Part shown: one piece after another, positions 37,031 to 49,460 of the stretch
How the letters are laid out: each line of letters begins with the position of its first letter
How positions within the stretch are numbered: the stretch's first letter is position 1
Assembly: GCA_015680685.1 (NCBI GenBank)
Contig: MNCI01000651.1
Location: 1 to 64,000, forward strand
Source of the DNA: Gnetum montanum
Lineage: Eukaryota; Streptophyta; Gnetopsida; Gnetales; Gnetaceae
Direction: 5' to 3'
DNA: 64,000 bases
Position numbers and translations under genes: made by a program
Notes under the pieces: model-generated
What the model saw: the letters and a program-made list of their open reading frames with translations, nothing else
The model's database searches: none
Told to the model about the DNA's origin: nothing

Positions 37031-39097
37031 TGAAACATCACTAATTTCAGGCTTCTGTAGTTCAATGGAAGATATGTCTAAGTGTCAAAACTTGGGCAAA
37101 ATTGTTTTAATTCTAGTGTCACATTGTGCAACATAAATAGCGTAGCATACTGGGAGCCTTGTTTTTTGCAAAATGTTTCTAAGTCTGCCTGCTACGCTTC
37201 CTAGCATAGCCAACGTAGCACATTTGTCCAAGGCCAGTTTGCACAACTATCAAACTAGAAGTAGACAAAAGGGCATTGATTATGGACTAAATATTTCAAA
37301 AAAATTTCTATCTCCTAGGCTATCAAGCCTACTATGCTCTCGACTTGGCTAGCTTGACACATGTTCCAGTTGCTAGTCCATCGAAGTGCTAGACTAGAAG
37401 TTTTCAAAGGTGTTCATGCTGGCAAAAATAGTTCAGAAAATTTTCTATCTTCAGACCTGTCATGCTCCACTATGCTACATAGCATAGAAAGCATAGCAGG
37501 CTATTTATACCTCAAATTTTTCTAAGTGTTGGACCAAACATGGAAGGTGCATGTGGAAATCTTCCGACTTCCAAGGTTGCCTATCCTACTTCATCTTTGG
37601 AGTGTGATCAACATCACATGGAGAAACATTACAAATTTTGTCAAAGTTCATCCAAAAATTAGTGTTAGAATCTACTACGCTACATAGTGTAGATAGTGTA
37701 GTAAAGGTTCCAGGATGAAAACTTTTTCAAGTACAGAATGAGGAGGTATCAGGCCATTCTAACATGGAAGATGCACTTTCTGGTTGCTCAAGTTACCTAT
37801 CTTGTGACATGCCATAGTGTTAGCTTTAATTTTGACAAAATTCAATGGAAAATATGTGTTATTCTCTACTACATTGTGTAGCATAGACAACATAGAAGGC
37901 TAAATTCACAAAAATGTTCTAAGTGTTTATGCTACGCTTTGCAATGCTGAGCAGCATAACACTTGGAAACCGCCTCTGAATGCCTCCAAAAAGCTCCCAT
38001 AACTCAACATCAACCTTCATCTCAACTCCAGCATATCTCTAGCATCCAAGATTAGTAGTTTTCTTTGATTTTTCACCACCTATTGATTCCCAAAATTGTC
38101 CCTATGCTTGAGCCTACTCAAAATGGGAGGGAAAGACATAGTCCTTAAGCGTAGGCTCCAAGTTGTATTTGTTTTGGATATTTTATAGGTACATGGTAGT
38201 TATTTAGACTCTGGCACATGTGGGTTGGGTAGTATGATCATATTTTGGTATATTTTTAGTCCTCATTCCTATCCTATAGAACATAGAATAATTGAGCTTG
38301 ACACTTTGAGCGTAGCATGCTAGCATGACTTATTGATTCACATTCGTGCTATGTGGGACCTAGGACATGTGGCATCCAACCCACGTCTCCTAACAACCCT
38401 AGCTCTATAAATACCCTAGTAATCATCATTTAAATGTCTTTCTTTGGTAGAAGATTGGTGAGCAAAATTTTGATGAGTAGAAAATCTTAACATTAAAGCA
38501 TTCCTAGGACCTGCTTCTCTCTTGCACTTGAGCATAACATCTGGTTGAGCATCACATCTAGCACTTGCACAACATGATAACAATTAGTCTAGCAAGCTGC
38601 ATCTCTTTTGCATCTATTAGCACCACATCTACAATGTCCCAGGGACTATGGCCATACTGTGTTGCCACGCTGTTGTGCTTATCTAACACTGCATGCCAAT
38701 TGTACACATCATTTAATCAAAAGTCACGCTCCCCCAATCTTGGGGCAATGCATTTTTCTCACCTAAAATCTCATTTCATTTTTCTATGAAATATATTTCA
38801 AATTGTTAGCATATTTATTTATTTCTATAGTTAATATGCATTAAGATACTCACATTGACACACTCCCGCTATTATACATGTTATGCTCTTGGTTGTTCTG
38901 ACTCCCCCTTATGATGCTCTAAAAACACTATTCAAAAATGGTTATTAGACACTACATAAGTCCCTATCTGATCAAAAAGACTGTTCAAGGCACCCCAGTT
39001 TCATTTTCTCCAACACAGCCCTCCCATGGACTCAATGTTAGGCTATATGCCTGACGACCACTCGGTGTTCCAGCCACCAACATTTTTAGACACTATA
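37031..39097 (+). repeat. Element P 5' LTR
   Basis: About 2067 bp. TATAAATA lies at 38406-38413. U3 carries many decayed CTACGCT / AGCATAG / TAGCGTAG-like words (37120-37960), the equivalent of the motif arrays in its relatives. It ends CACTATA, a decayed form of the GGTACA end. Confidence 0.7.
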
Positions 39098-39102
39098 GTT
39101 TT

Positions 39103-39122
39103 TGGTGCTAGAAGGAAGGCCT
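39103..39122 (+). other. Primer binding site of P
   Basis: TGGTGCTAGAAGGAAGGCCT, a variant of the family site, begins five bases after the LTR. Confidence 0.65.
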
Positions 39123-39595
39123 GAACCTTTGTGCTCTTTCTATGTGCCACAGGTATTCTTGTGTGTTTTCTATACCTCTATCACTAGCAACAGGCTAGCA
39201 TAGATGTAACACTCCTATGGACTTTCCATGATAGTAGCTAGATTATAGGCCAGCGTAGGAGTGGTCTATGTTTTGGTTGGTATAGATTGGTCCTAATTGA
39301 TGGTTCTCCTAGAATCCCAATTGATGGTTCCCCTAGAATTTCACAAGATAGAAAGCCCAAAATTATGTACTACATTAAGCTCTATGTTTTGTATAGTGAG
39401 ACAACCCCATCAACATGATAGTCCCTCCTAGTGTAATGAGCATAATAGCACAAACTACTATTTTTTCAACATTTTTAGACTTAGCTTGTTTTCCAGCACA
39501 ACTTACGTACTTAAGCATTTTAGCTCAAAATTTACTGTATTTCACCATTTCTCACAAGTTTATTTTCTTTTCACATCCTTTTTGACATAGTAAAA

Positions 39596-40191
39596 ATGAA
39601 CCAACCTAGCACCTCAACTACCACCTTGAGGTTGGAGATAGCTCATCCCTTGTAACATATGGTGGATCTTGAGTGACTGCTTAGCCCAACATGACCACAA
39701 CGGTAGTTTCTTCAACTACAACATCAATCTCCCAAATGCATGGCATGTGATGAGGAACGATACAACTTCTTATGTGCAAAGATCCAAGTAGGCCTATCAT
39801 TGGACCACCAGGAATTCAAAGAAAAGCGTAATTTTGAAATCATCCACTGGAATGAAAGGGATTTCCTTCCCACTACTAATGAATTATACCACTCACTAAA
39901 ATGTTTTAATGGATTTTGAACCAACATATTCGAATAAGTGGATCAAAAGAGTAAGACACAATGTCTCACTATGATGAGCCCCTCCATGATGGGCAAGAAG
40001 AGTTTGAATCACATTCTGAAGGCGATGGTCCACTCTATACCTCAACCTCACAGTCCACTTGTATGTTCTTTTCACACCAATCATAGTCCTCTACCTCTTT
40101 TGCAATAACTACGATGCTTGCATAACCCAAACCTTTCTTGGTCATAGGTAGCCATTAAATGTTATCAATGCAATAGCATGTATGAACTTCG
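39596..40191 (+). pseudogene. Element P gag N-terminus (decayed, truncated)
   Basis: The ATG at 39596 begins MNQPSTSTTT. The block EERYNFLCAKIQVGLSLDHQ followed by NFEIIHWNERDFLP (about 39753-39870) matches the N-terminal gag block of A, B, D and O. Several stops interrupt it. The frame is cut at 40191 by A. Confidence 0.65.
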
Positions 40192-41394
40192 TGAAACACC
40201 ACAAAATTCGGAGCTTAGTACTCCTCCGACACCAAACAGGACCCCGGAACTCATGAACGACGTCGGCTGCATGATCGCAACACTTAATTTTTGCTAAGTA
40301 CATGGTGCCAGCATATACACTCCAGCGTATATGCCAAGATCACACATACAGCGTATACGCCCAGCATATACGCCCAACGTATACGCCCAGCACTCCAGCA
40401 TATACGCCTGGGTCTCCGGCGTACACACCCAGGTACTGCAGATGCACACACTTGACGACAGGATCTCCAATGACAGCATGAATATAACACCGAAGAGCAA
40501 GGATTGAAGCAAGTGGACATCCTTCGGCTTATGCACCCGGCGTGTACGCCCAGCATCCATCAGCGTATATGCCCAGCGTGTACGCCCAACATTCACCAGC
40601 GTCCACGCCCAGCATATATGCCCAGCACTCAGCACCGCCACCCAGTTCATGCCCAGCATCTTCAGCGTATATGCCCAACGTATACGTCGACCTGATACGG
40701 CGTATACACCCAGCAGTTGTAACATTTTGTATATTTGTAAAGTGTATGCACCGAGTCAACGCGCCACGTGTCTCCCATCCCGAGTCTAGCGTAACAACCT
40801 GTATAAAACCCCCATTTTTCCACTTCATCCAGACGATTGGCAAAATCCCGGAGCACACCAGAGAACATTTACGCTGTGCAAAAGAGCAGAAAACCTTCTT
40901 ACGCTGGGAAGCCCTGGACGTCACGCATCTAGTCTCTTACACTCCGCTCATCCTGCAAACCGATCGGGTCACGTCTATGTACGCTGGGGCTTTTCGTCCG
41001 CCTTGTGTTCCCACAACTGCGTTAGACCGGTGCACTGTACTCTGACTCTGTAATTCCTTCGTTTCATTTGCTGCAGTTCTTTTACAGTTTTATGTTAATT
41101 TGGCCCACGCCTCGTTTACATCTGTTTATGCTCGCGCTTCGTTTGCATCCGTTTACGTTTCACACTATTTTGTTGTTTACGCTTGCACGCCGTTTACGCA
41201 TAACCCAGCGTATAGCATTTTGCGTACGCGCGGGGAAATCCTTGTCTGATTTGCATGCGGACCACCCAAGGTACTCTACCTCCGTTGCATTCCAACTCGT
41301 CCTCAAGCGAAGGCAGGCTCTTCTGTACCCATCCCACGATCCCGCGGCCTCTGTTTTCCCATCCAGCCGGAGACCGACGATTTTAGGCGGTACA
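40192..41394 (+). repeat. Element A 5' LTR
   Basis: 1203 bp, TGAAACACCACAAAA...GGCGGTACA. Between about 40310 and 40710 it holds some twenty full or decayed copies of the self-complementary GCGTATACGC, mostly as CAGCGTATACGCCCAGC. TATAAAA lies at 40802-40808. The cysteine-rich open frames on both strands here are by-products of the repeat. Confidence 0.9.
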
Positions 41395-41399
41395 GAAAT

Positions 41400-41418
41400 T
41401 GGCGCTAGAAGGAGGGCC
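41400..41418 (+). other. Primer binding site of A
   Basis: TGGCGCTAGAAGGAGGGCC, the best-preserved copy of the family site. The complementary tRNA 3' end would read GGCCCTCCTTCTAGCGCCA; I could not assign the amino acid. Confidence 0.75.
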
Positions 41419-42093
41419 TCCTTAAAACTCTTACCCGCAACTCCCAGCGTATACACTACTAAGCATCTACGCCGCTAACGGTACGCTGCCCCAACTTCCC
41501 TAGTGTTTACGTTGTCCTATCCAAAAACCCACCCTGCGACTGTCCAGCATCTACGCTGCCCAGTATTTATGCCCCCTCTGAAAGTTTCCCTCTGAACCAT
41601 ACGCTGCCCTTCATTTATACGCTCTGCATTGTTTACGCTAAATCTTGTTTACGCGGCGCACTATCTACGCCGTCCTTGTTTACGCTCTTTATCGTTTAAC
41701 TGAGCCTTGTTTACACCCTACCTCGTTTACGCTATCTCATTTCACGCTGAACCTTAGTTCCCAGTTTTACGCTGCAACTATCTTTACGCTGAACTTACTT
41801 TACACTCTCTACTGTCTTGTTTTATGCTGCAACTCGTTTCACATTCTTGTGTTATGCTGATCACTTGTTTTATGCTATAACTTATATTACGCTGAGCCCT
41901 ACGCTACCACTCATTTCACATTCCTACCTTACGCTGTAGCCCATCTCACGCAGTATACGCTCTTCAGCATCTACGCTGTATACGCTGTACACGCTGTATA
42001 CGTTGTATACGCTGTCCGCTAGGCGTATACGCTGCCAGTTGCACGATATCAAATCCGCATTTCCAAACTTATCCATCCCCGTGACATAGCATC
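41419..42093 (+). repeat. Leader array of TTTACGCT / GTATACGCT words
   Basis: The leader between primer site and gag contains several dozen ACGCT words, commonly TTTACGCTG, and near 41960-42030 a run of GTATACGCT units. The B leader (49460-49917) has the same composition. No gene. Confidence 0.75.
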
Positions 42094-44892
42094 ATGAACC
42101 CAGTGAACAACGCCGCTCTCATCGCCCAGACCACTGCCATGGACACCATAGCTGTCCAACAGCCCGTCGCACAACACCAAGGAATGCAACCCACGACGGG
42201 TCCCCGTCGATCCCTAAGGCTACAAGGGAGGGACCCTGCCTCTAACATCATTACCCAGGACCAGTACAACTTTATCTATATTAAGATACAAGCTAACCTG
42301 GCTGTTGATCAAGCTAAACTAGAGGTGAAGAGGCAGTTTGAGTTGTATTACAGGGGGGGAAGAGAGTTCATCCCTTCCCCATACAACGTAATTCTCGTTC
42401 CCGAACAATATTCGGAACTCATCACACAACTCCTCCTTCAAAGGAACAATTTGTTGGACCAGCCCCCACTGGAACCCCAACCAGAGGATGAGGATGGCTT
42501 TTCCGCTCAATCCAAGCAAGGAGAGTCGTACCATATGTTAAGCCCTTAAGCACAGGTCAACCCCATCTTCCATCCTGGCACAGGGGAACTCATGCCCTTG
42601 CAACACCTTAGATTCGTCTAGGCTCAACAGCTACCGCCGGAAACAGCAGCACTAGTCCACGTCCCTCCTCTGAGTGATCCCCAACCCAACACCTTCCCAC
42701 TCACGCTCGTCCCCACAGCTGCGGTGGGCCCATCCTCACAAGTGCAGCCACCTTTTGACAACCTGGGGGCAACACTCCCACCAAGGGTGATAGGGATGCC
42801 ACACGTGATTCTGGCATCCACATCCGCCCACTTCATACCACACGTCCAAGAACATACAGTTCCCCAAACAGCCATGACCCAACAAGGAGTCCCCGCCCAT
42901 AACGTAGCAGGACAATGGCCAGCAAGGGGAACGCCGTCGCACCAAGTTCCCCATCCCCATACACCACCCCATGCGGTTCCACCAATCAATGTTCCCCAAG
43001 CAGAACCCCAGCTACAACAACACCAACAACAACCCTTCCCCTACCACGTGCCATCTGTAGCGCCACCCGCCGCAACCTTCCCACAAGCACCCACGCAACT
43101 GCTAGCCCTTCAGCCTAACACACAACAATCTAGCTTTTACAGTATACCGCAACCCCAAGCCGTCGCATCACCAAGTGCCCAAGACTGGGTGGACACCAAA
43201 GAGATAATGCAAGAGCTTACTGAAGAGGTAAAATGCCTCAAAACAGCTACTGAGGGAGAGTTAAAGGTAGTGGATTTCTACAATGATGACCCTATCAACT
43301 CCTCTGTCCCACCTCTAACCCTACCCAAAGGTGTCCCCTTGCCCACATTAACCAAATACAATGGGGAGACCGATCCCAATGGGCACCTTATAGCATTCCG
43401 GCTAGAATGCACGCTGCTTCAGGCTTGGCCCCACTCTATCCTCCGAGTATTTCCCATGTCTCTCACAGGGAGAGCACTCGACTGGTATCAGGCCCTGCCT
43501 AGGAACTCTATTTTCTCTTTGGATGATCTTTTACGCTAGTTTATGAACCGGTTCAAGTATAACTTGAAACCCGAGGCCATGCTGGACAACCTCATGCAGA
43601 TCAAGCAAGCACCGCTTGAACCTACGCAGAAGTTTATTCAGAGATGCAGTGCAGCTGTCAACGAGCTGCACGAACCAATCTCCCCAACCTATTTGCTTAC
43701 AATTCTGAAGGGGGCTGTCAACGATTTCTTTAAGTCCAAACTTTATTACCTTAACACACGTGATGTGAATCAGACATTTTTACAGATCAGAAACATAGAG
43801 GAAGCGGCTCAAAACAGCCATGACCTGACATACTTGGATTTCAAAAATCAACATACTAAAAAGGACAAAGAGAAGGCCAAGACAACTATAGTAGCAATAG
43901 CAGGAACCCATCAAACGAACACCACACATCAACAAAGACCACCTACTTCCCCTACTAACTACTATCAGCCCGCTCCCACAACAACCCCAGAGTCATCATC
44001 ACAGAACCCGACGAACCGTGTGCGTAATTTCGACAAGAAAGAACCCTCTCAGTACATGCCTTTACCGATGAGACCGTCTCAACTCTTTGACCAACTCTTA
44101 AAAGCTGGGTTGATGCAACATAAGCAATTATCCCCTGTGGCCATCCAAAGGCACGAACGATTCTGCCAGCTCATACAGAACCCAAGCCTAGCAACGCCAG
44201 ATGAGCCGCCCGTGCCCAAAGGATTTAGGATGGATCGCTTCTACGACTACCATCAACGTAATGGGCACGGAACGGATTACTGCTTCACTTTGAAACAGGA
44301 TATCCAGCGGATGATTGATGATGGCAAAATCACTTTTGATGGGGCTAACCCTGTCCAACCTCAAAATCAAACCATGGGGGTGTACAAAGACCCCCTGAAT
44401 ACTAAAGATGCAGCGTACGTAATTGATGCAATCTATTGTGAAGATGACTCCGACACACCCCGCATCAACACCATATAACCCGAAAATAAGACGTTCATGG
44501 TTCAGATTCCTCCCGCTGTGTCTGCACCTACATCTCAACCATCCTACGTCCCGCAGCGGCCATACGTAGTCCAAGTTCCCCCGACCGTTCCCACCCCCAA
44601 CATCACGATGCACCAAAAATAATACGTGGTGTGCATCCCTCCAGTCAATCCCGCGGATACACCAACCCCTCATGCTCGGCCTACCCCTTTTGTAGTCCGA
44701 GTATCACCCGCCGTTGCGATGACAAAGGTCCAACCTCCACCAAGACCAACCCCGTACATCATCAGGATACCTGGACAGATTCCTACCCAATCATATCCCA
44801 TCGTCCACCCGCAACCTCGTCCGACACCATACGTAGTAAAAGTCCCAGGGCAATCCCAGGCTCCCAGGCCAATTCCACCTCCACGTAACACA
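42094..44892 (+). pseudogene. Element A gag
   Basis: Capsid/nucleocapsid precursor. The frame opened by the ATG at 42094 stays the same through gag and protease to 46196; only nonsense codons interrupt it (about 42547, 42618, 43540, 44476, 44620, 44893). N-terminal block: QYNFIYIKIQANLAVDQAKL. A long Pro/Gln-rich linker follows (about 42550-43180). The gag core is LPTLTKYNGETDPNGHLIAF, then QAWPHSILRVFPMSL (43340-43470) and FKYNLKPEAMLDNL. A knuckle-like YHQRNGHGTDYCFTLK lies near 44250-44300. The tail has repeated RPTPFVVRV/YVVKVP units. B aligns along its whole length, with different stops. Confidence 0.85.
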
Positions 44893-46196
44893 TGAGAACG
44901 CTTGGAAGATAGGCTTACACGTGAGCGCATGGAGAAGGAACGCCAACGGCTAGCCATGGGGCCACCCAAACCAACTCCACTTAACTCTATGCCCATGTCA
45001 TCATCCAACGGTCGACCGAACACGGATAGCAACGGTGAGTCATCTGAAACACAAGAACCGTATAAAACAACAGGTCCTACCGATAATGACAAACCAAAAA
45101 AATGCGAAATAAAACTATTGGGTCCAATGGACCCAGTCACTGCTAATAAAAACATCCCTGACGGTAGAGATTTTGAAACGGCCCTGACACAAGTTACTCA
45201 AGCCCTAAAACAGAAAAACACCTCGTTAAGCTTGTATGACTTGGTACTAACGTCCTAGACTCATCGGGAAGCTCTAGTATGCATGCTCACGTCAATCCCA
45301 GTTAGCGAGAACTTACCTTTGAGCGAACCGGCCATCCATGCCGTAATGTATCCATCTCACGGTGCCATTCCTAAGCCCTTGAGCTTCCACAATGACAACA
45401 TCAAAGTAGAAAAGAAGACAGGTGAGTCAACAACAATCCCTATGTTCATAACTATACATGTAAACCAATTCAAAATACATAGGGTACATGTAGATGATGG
45501 GGTAGCTACCAACGTTGTACCATATCCTATCATTGAACAACCGGGGCTCACCGACCTAATCAAACCTACGACAACCACTTGCTTAAAGTCCTTCAGCGGG
45601 TCGCGCGTATTAGTCAAAGGCACGATAACCCTAGACTTCGTAGCGGGAGACCAGTTCCCCACATCCATTGACTTCGTCATTGTCGATGAAATGCCAGGAT
45701 TCAACCTAATATTAGGAAGACCCTGGTTGGCCCAACTGAGAGCTGTGTCCTCCCCTATACATCAGGAGATTCGCCTACCCTACGAGGGTGGTGAAATCGT
45801 CATACATGGGGAAGCAGCCTCTCCCATCATTTCATCGTACACAGACGAGAACCGAGGCTTCGAGGTTGAACTCGACAAGCCTGGCCAAAAGGACTCAAAC
45901 AAAACGTAATGGGTGGGTAGTGAACCTTCGAATACGGGACAAGAACCTGAAACCGAAATACCTACCTTTAACACAGTACATGCGTCACCTCACGAAAAAA
46001 TAAACACAGAGACAACGACCGACATCGAAGCACCTAAAAGTATCGATACCGAAAACACCAAAAACATTCTAACGGACGTCTCCTGGATTGAATTGCCATT
46101 CAACGTGATCAGCAAAGCAGACGGAGAATACAAAATTATACCGGTCGATACACTCCCTGACAAAAAAATGAAGAAAATCAAGAAACAACTAAAATG
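44893..46196 (+). pseudogene. Element A protease
   Basis: Aspartic protease in frame with gag. A basic linker is followed by KDIPDGRDFETALTQV-like sequence (45150-45190). The catalytic loop VHVDDGVATNVVPYPII is at 45485-45535 (DDG for D[T/S]G), and the C-terminal FNLILGRPWLAQLR at 45700-45740. One TAG near 45256 and a TAA at 45907-45909 interrupt it. After the TAA the same frame runs on for about 95 codons, ending LPDKKMKKIKKQLK at 46194. B preserves both the stop position and this extension. Confidence 0.85.
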
Positions 46197-46198
46197 AA

Positions 46199-46480
46199 AT
46201 GCGCCAATGTCCGGAACGACGTTAAACTATGAACAGTCCGAAACGATGTTAAACTATAACACGTCCAGAACGACGCTAAACTACGATAAAACCCAAAAAA
46301 CACAAAGAAATAATAATAAACAGCAAAAAACAAAAAAATTTACAACACTAGAAAGACGTTAAACTATCATGTCCGCAATGACGTTAAATTAGCTACGATC
46401 AGAAATGGTTAGTCAACTACGAAATATCCGCCATGACATATTACGCGTCCGCACTGGGGCCCGAAACGGCCTTAATCTTG
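46199..46480 (+). repeat. Cluster of GTCCGNAATGACGTTAAACTA modules
   Basis: About six degenerate units of 35-45 bases follow protease, each with TCCG, then AYGAC and TTAAACTA. The last ones are spaced more widely and merge into GCCCGAAACGGCCTTAA. Same cluster at 53855-54140 in B. Confidence 0.7.
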
Positions 46481-46705
46481 TTCCCCTGTTTACATATCGT
46501 TTACCATTACTTCTGTGCATTGAATTTAAATAGAAAAGAGAACCCAAAAATATTTTAGTATCATGTTGTGTGTGCAAACAACTTGAAAACAAAATAAAAA
46601 ATATTTTATTCATGTCACATTTTACAATCGTTCCTGTTGTGTTCAACATTTTTCAATTACAATTCCTGTGTCAAACAGCAAAAACCACAAAAAACTACAA
46701 AAACA

Positions 46706-48187
46706 CTAAGCCTCCGTGACAGGAGGATCATCTCCTCCAAAACCACCTGTGTCAAGGGCCCCTGCTCCACTGGGGCCAGCCTCGTGAGTATCATCGCCAC
46801 CCTCATGCTGAGAACACCAAAAACAAATAACCAACACAAAATAAGCAGATGCTAAACATTTTAGACATTATCTAGTAAATTAACTTCATAAAGACAAAAC
46901 GTTTACCATAGGGGATCCCCCTAAGCCAAACTCCAGCCGACGAAGGATTTCTTCCTCTGGAACGCTGGCCCAATCTATTCCGTCCAGGCCTAAGTCAATG
47001 TTTGCCAAAGCCTTGCCTTTGTCGACCGCTGACCAGGTAGGGCGTTTCAGAGGAAATTCACCTACCGACACCTCCCCAGAAGCAGTTGTGATGACCCTCT
47101 TAGGTGATTCAATCTCCATAGTTGTGTTTTGAGCAAAGGTATCGAAGGCGGAACGCAAACCCAAACCCTCCACAAACATCTCCAGTTGCCGCTTTTCAAT
47201 AGATACCTCTTTCAGGAACTTCTTGTACTGATGTTTATGGTTCTTCTCGTCCTGACCCCACTTGCGAACCTTGGAAGCGAAAGCCTTCCAATCTTGACAC
47301 TTAAGGTTTAGGAGATCAATTTGAGCTTTGCATTCTGCTATTCTCCGAGTCAGTGACGCATGACGATTCATAAGGTTCCAATACCTAGTGTACGTAATAT
47401 CCGAGGTTCGCTAAGAACGATCTCCACTTAGCCTAGTAGCGGCAAACTCATATCGAGCTTTTAAATCGTCACGCTCCTCTGTTATGACGGAGACTTCCTT
47501 CTCCTTTGCCTGTACTTGAAGCCACAACTGTTCAACAGAACGCCTACAAGTCCACAATGACTTGGCATTGTGTGCACGGCTTTCTGCAACCCCTTCGTAA
47601 ATGGGCCTTGGCACCTGTTCTACTTCTGGGGAAAGTGTAGTTAGGCCTTCCATACTAATGCCCTCAGAGGGATCCCATTAGCACCTACCCATACAGAGAA
47701 CGAGAACATTAAAATGCTACACGTAAGACACGAAGCTTCTAATCTTTGAATGATTCATACCTATATTAGGATGGACTTCCTGGAGATGTTCAACAACTTC
47801 TTCCGCGATCCCATCCACAAAATCTGACTTATTTGGCATCTCTGACCAAATAAGCGGCTGACGGGTACGGGAAGAACTAACCTCAACGGTCCCCTCAGGG
47901 AGAACCGTCTTCATGGGAACGTCCAATCGTACCGTCCTGGTATCGTTTCCTTCATCTAAGCCAAAAACACCAAAATAAATAAATAAACAAATAAAAAAAG
48001 TAGGAGCCATAATTAATATAATGAAAACCAACTAAAAACGAAGACATACCTTGATCCTTGTCACCTTCTAGGGGATCGCCCAAATCCAAGTCACCCTTCA
48101 GGAAGCTACTGAACATTTGGTTTATACCGTCCCGGTCGTCTAAGGGTGCAGTGTCAATAGTCTTCTCCATTAATCTCTCCGTTCCCC
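46706..48187 (-). pseudogene. Element A antisense gene, exons 8 to 5 (5' end cut by B)
   Basis: Minus-strand exons that match B one for one: exon 8 46706-46807, exon 7 46907-47684, exon 6 47761-47955, exon 5 48050-48187 (truncated). Exons 8 and 6 have exactly the same lengths as in B (102 and 195 bases). Exon 7 is seven bases shorter because of a deletion just after its acceptor. Splice dinucleotides are retained. The exon 7 product is a coiled coil (ERDDLKARYEFAATRLSG; then RRIAECKAQIDLLNLKCQDW and EKNHKHQYKK). One in-frame TAG follows SGDRS. Exon 5 ends abruptly at the B LTR, after codons for GTERLMEKT and LDDRDGINQMFSSF when read on the minus strand. Function: see B. Confidence 0.75.
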
Positions 48188-49436
48188 TGAAACACCACAA
48201 AGTTTAGAGCTTAGTACTTGTCCGACCCCAAACAAGACCCTGGAACTCACAAACGACACCGGCTGCATGATCGCAACACTTAGTTTTTGCTAAGTATATG
48301 GGGCCAGCGTATATATACATAGCGTGTACGCCCGATATTCACCAGCGTGTACGCCCGATATTCACCAACGTATACGCCTGACATTCACCAATGTATACGC
48401 CCAGCATTCCAGCGTATACGCCCAGCTCTCCGGTGTATACGCCCAGGCACTGCAGATGCGCATGCTTGACGACAGGATCTCCAATGACAGCATGAAGATA
48501 ACACCGAAGATCAAGGATTGAAGCAAGTGGCACCCTTCGGCGTATGTGACCGGCGTGTACACCTACCAGTCCAGCGTATACGCCCAGCATCCATTAGCGT
48601 ATACGCCCGGGGTGTACGCTCAGCATTCCAGTGTATACGCCCAGCGCTCAGCATCTCCACCCAGTTCACGCCCAGCATTTTTAGCGTATACGCCCAGCGT
48701 ATACGCTGACCTGATGCGGCGTATACACCCAGCGTATATGCCGACCTGATGCGGCGTATACACCCAGCAGTTGTAACATTTTGTATATTTGTAAAGTGCA
48801 TATACCCGGTCAATGCGCCACGTGTCTCCCATACCGAGTCTAGCGTAACAACCTGTATAAAACCCCCATTTTTCCACTTCCTCCAGACGGTTGGCAAAAT
48901 CCCAGAGCACACCAGAGAACATTTACGCTGCGCAAAAGAGCAGGAAAACCTTCTTACGTTGGGAAGCCCTGCACGCTGCGGATCCAGTCTCTTACGCTCC
49001 GCTCGCCCTGCAAACTGTCTGAGTCACCTCTGTGTACGCCGGGGCTTTTCGTCCGCCTTGTGTTCCCACAACTGCGTTAGACCAGTGCACTATACTCTGA
49101 CTCTGTAATTCCACCGTTTCATTTGCTGCAAGTTCTTTTACAGTTTTACGTCAATTTGGCCCACGCCTCGCTAACACTTCATTTGCATCTATTTACGTTT
49201 TACGCTGTTTTTGCTTCGTTAATGCCTGCACGCCGTTTACGCACAACCTAGCGTCTAGCATTTTGCGTACGCGCAGGGAAATCCTTGTCTGATCCACGTG
49301 CGGACCACCCAAGGTACTCTGCCTCCGTTGCATTCCAGCATGTCCTCAGGCGAAGGCAGGGTCTTCTGTACCCGTCCCGCGATCCCTCGGCCTCTGTTTT
49401 CCTTCCAGCTGGACACCGACAATTTCGGGCGGTACA
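48188..49436 (+). repeat. Element B 5' LTR
   Basis: 1249 bp, highly similar to the A LTR. GCGTATACGC-type palindromes fill 48305-48775. TATAAAA lies at 48856-48862. It starts directly after a pyrimidine run (CTCTCCGTTCCCC), not after a polypurine tract, so it is not the 3' LTR of A. Confidence 0.9.
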
Positions 49437-49441
49437 GAAAT

Positions 49442-49460
49442 TGGTGCTAGAAGAAGGGCC
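49442..49460 (+). other. Primer binding site of B
   Basis: TGGTGCTAGAAGAAGGGCC, two bases different from the A site, six bases after the LTR. Confidence 0.7.

Larger units (their letters stand above)
37031..40191 (+). mobile_element. Element P, Tat-like LTR retrotransposon (5' part)
   Basis: LTR, primer site, leader and the N-terminal part of gag, interrupted by A at 40192. Flank before the LTR is CCCAG. It belongs with D, O, A and B by its LTR start (TGAAACATCACTAA) and primer site. Confidence 0.75.
40192..48187 (+). mobile_element. Element A, Tat-like LTR retrotransposon (5' part)
   Basis: 5' LTR, primer site, leader, gag-protease in a single frame, a repeat cluster and the 3' half of an antisense gene. 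B is inserted at 48188, inside antisense exon 5, immediately after TTCCCC. The rest of A (start of the antisense gene, pol, 3' LTR) is predicted beyond B. Confidence 0.85.

Noticed and set aside
40300-40720. CRISPR-like array of GCGTATACGC repeats
   Set aside because: The words are 10-15 bases long, degenerate, irregularly spaced and without unique spacers of constant length. They lie inside an LTR of a plant retroelement.
40284-41045. Cys- and Tyr-rich open frames on both strands of the A LTR (and 48339-48922 in B)
   Set aside because: They arise from translating the palindromic repeat, which lacks stops in several frames. They have no independent support.
41400-41418. Assignment of the primer site to a particular tRNA
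   Set aside because: The complementary 3' end did not match any plant tRNA I could recall with confidence, so no name was given.
44188-44673. 161-codon minus-strand frame opposite gag of A (similar ones at 44670-45155 and 42624-42989)
   Set aside because: They lie opposite well-supported gag/protease coding sequence, have no splice-consistent extension, and reflect codon composition of the sense strand.
48188-49436. LTR B as the 3' LTR of element A
   Set aside because: It is preceded by a pyrimidine run instead of a polypurine tract, it breaks antisense exon 5 of A in mid-exon, and it is followed by its own primer site, gag and pol. A nested insertion explains this better.
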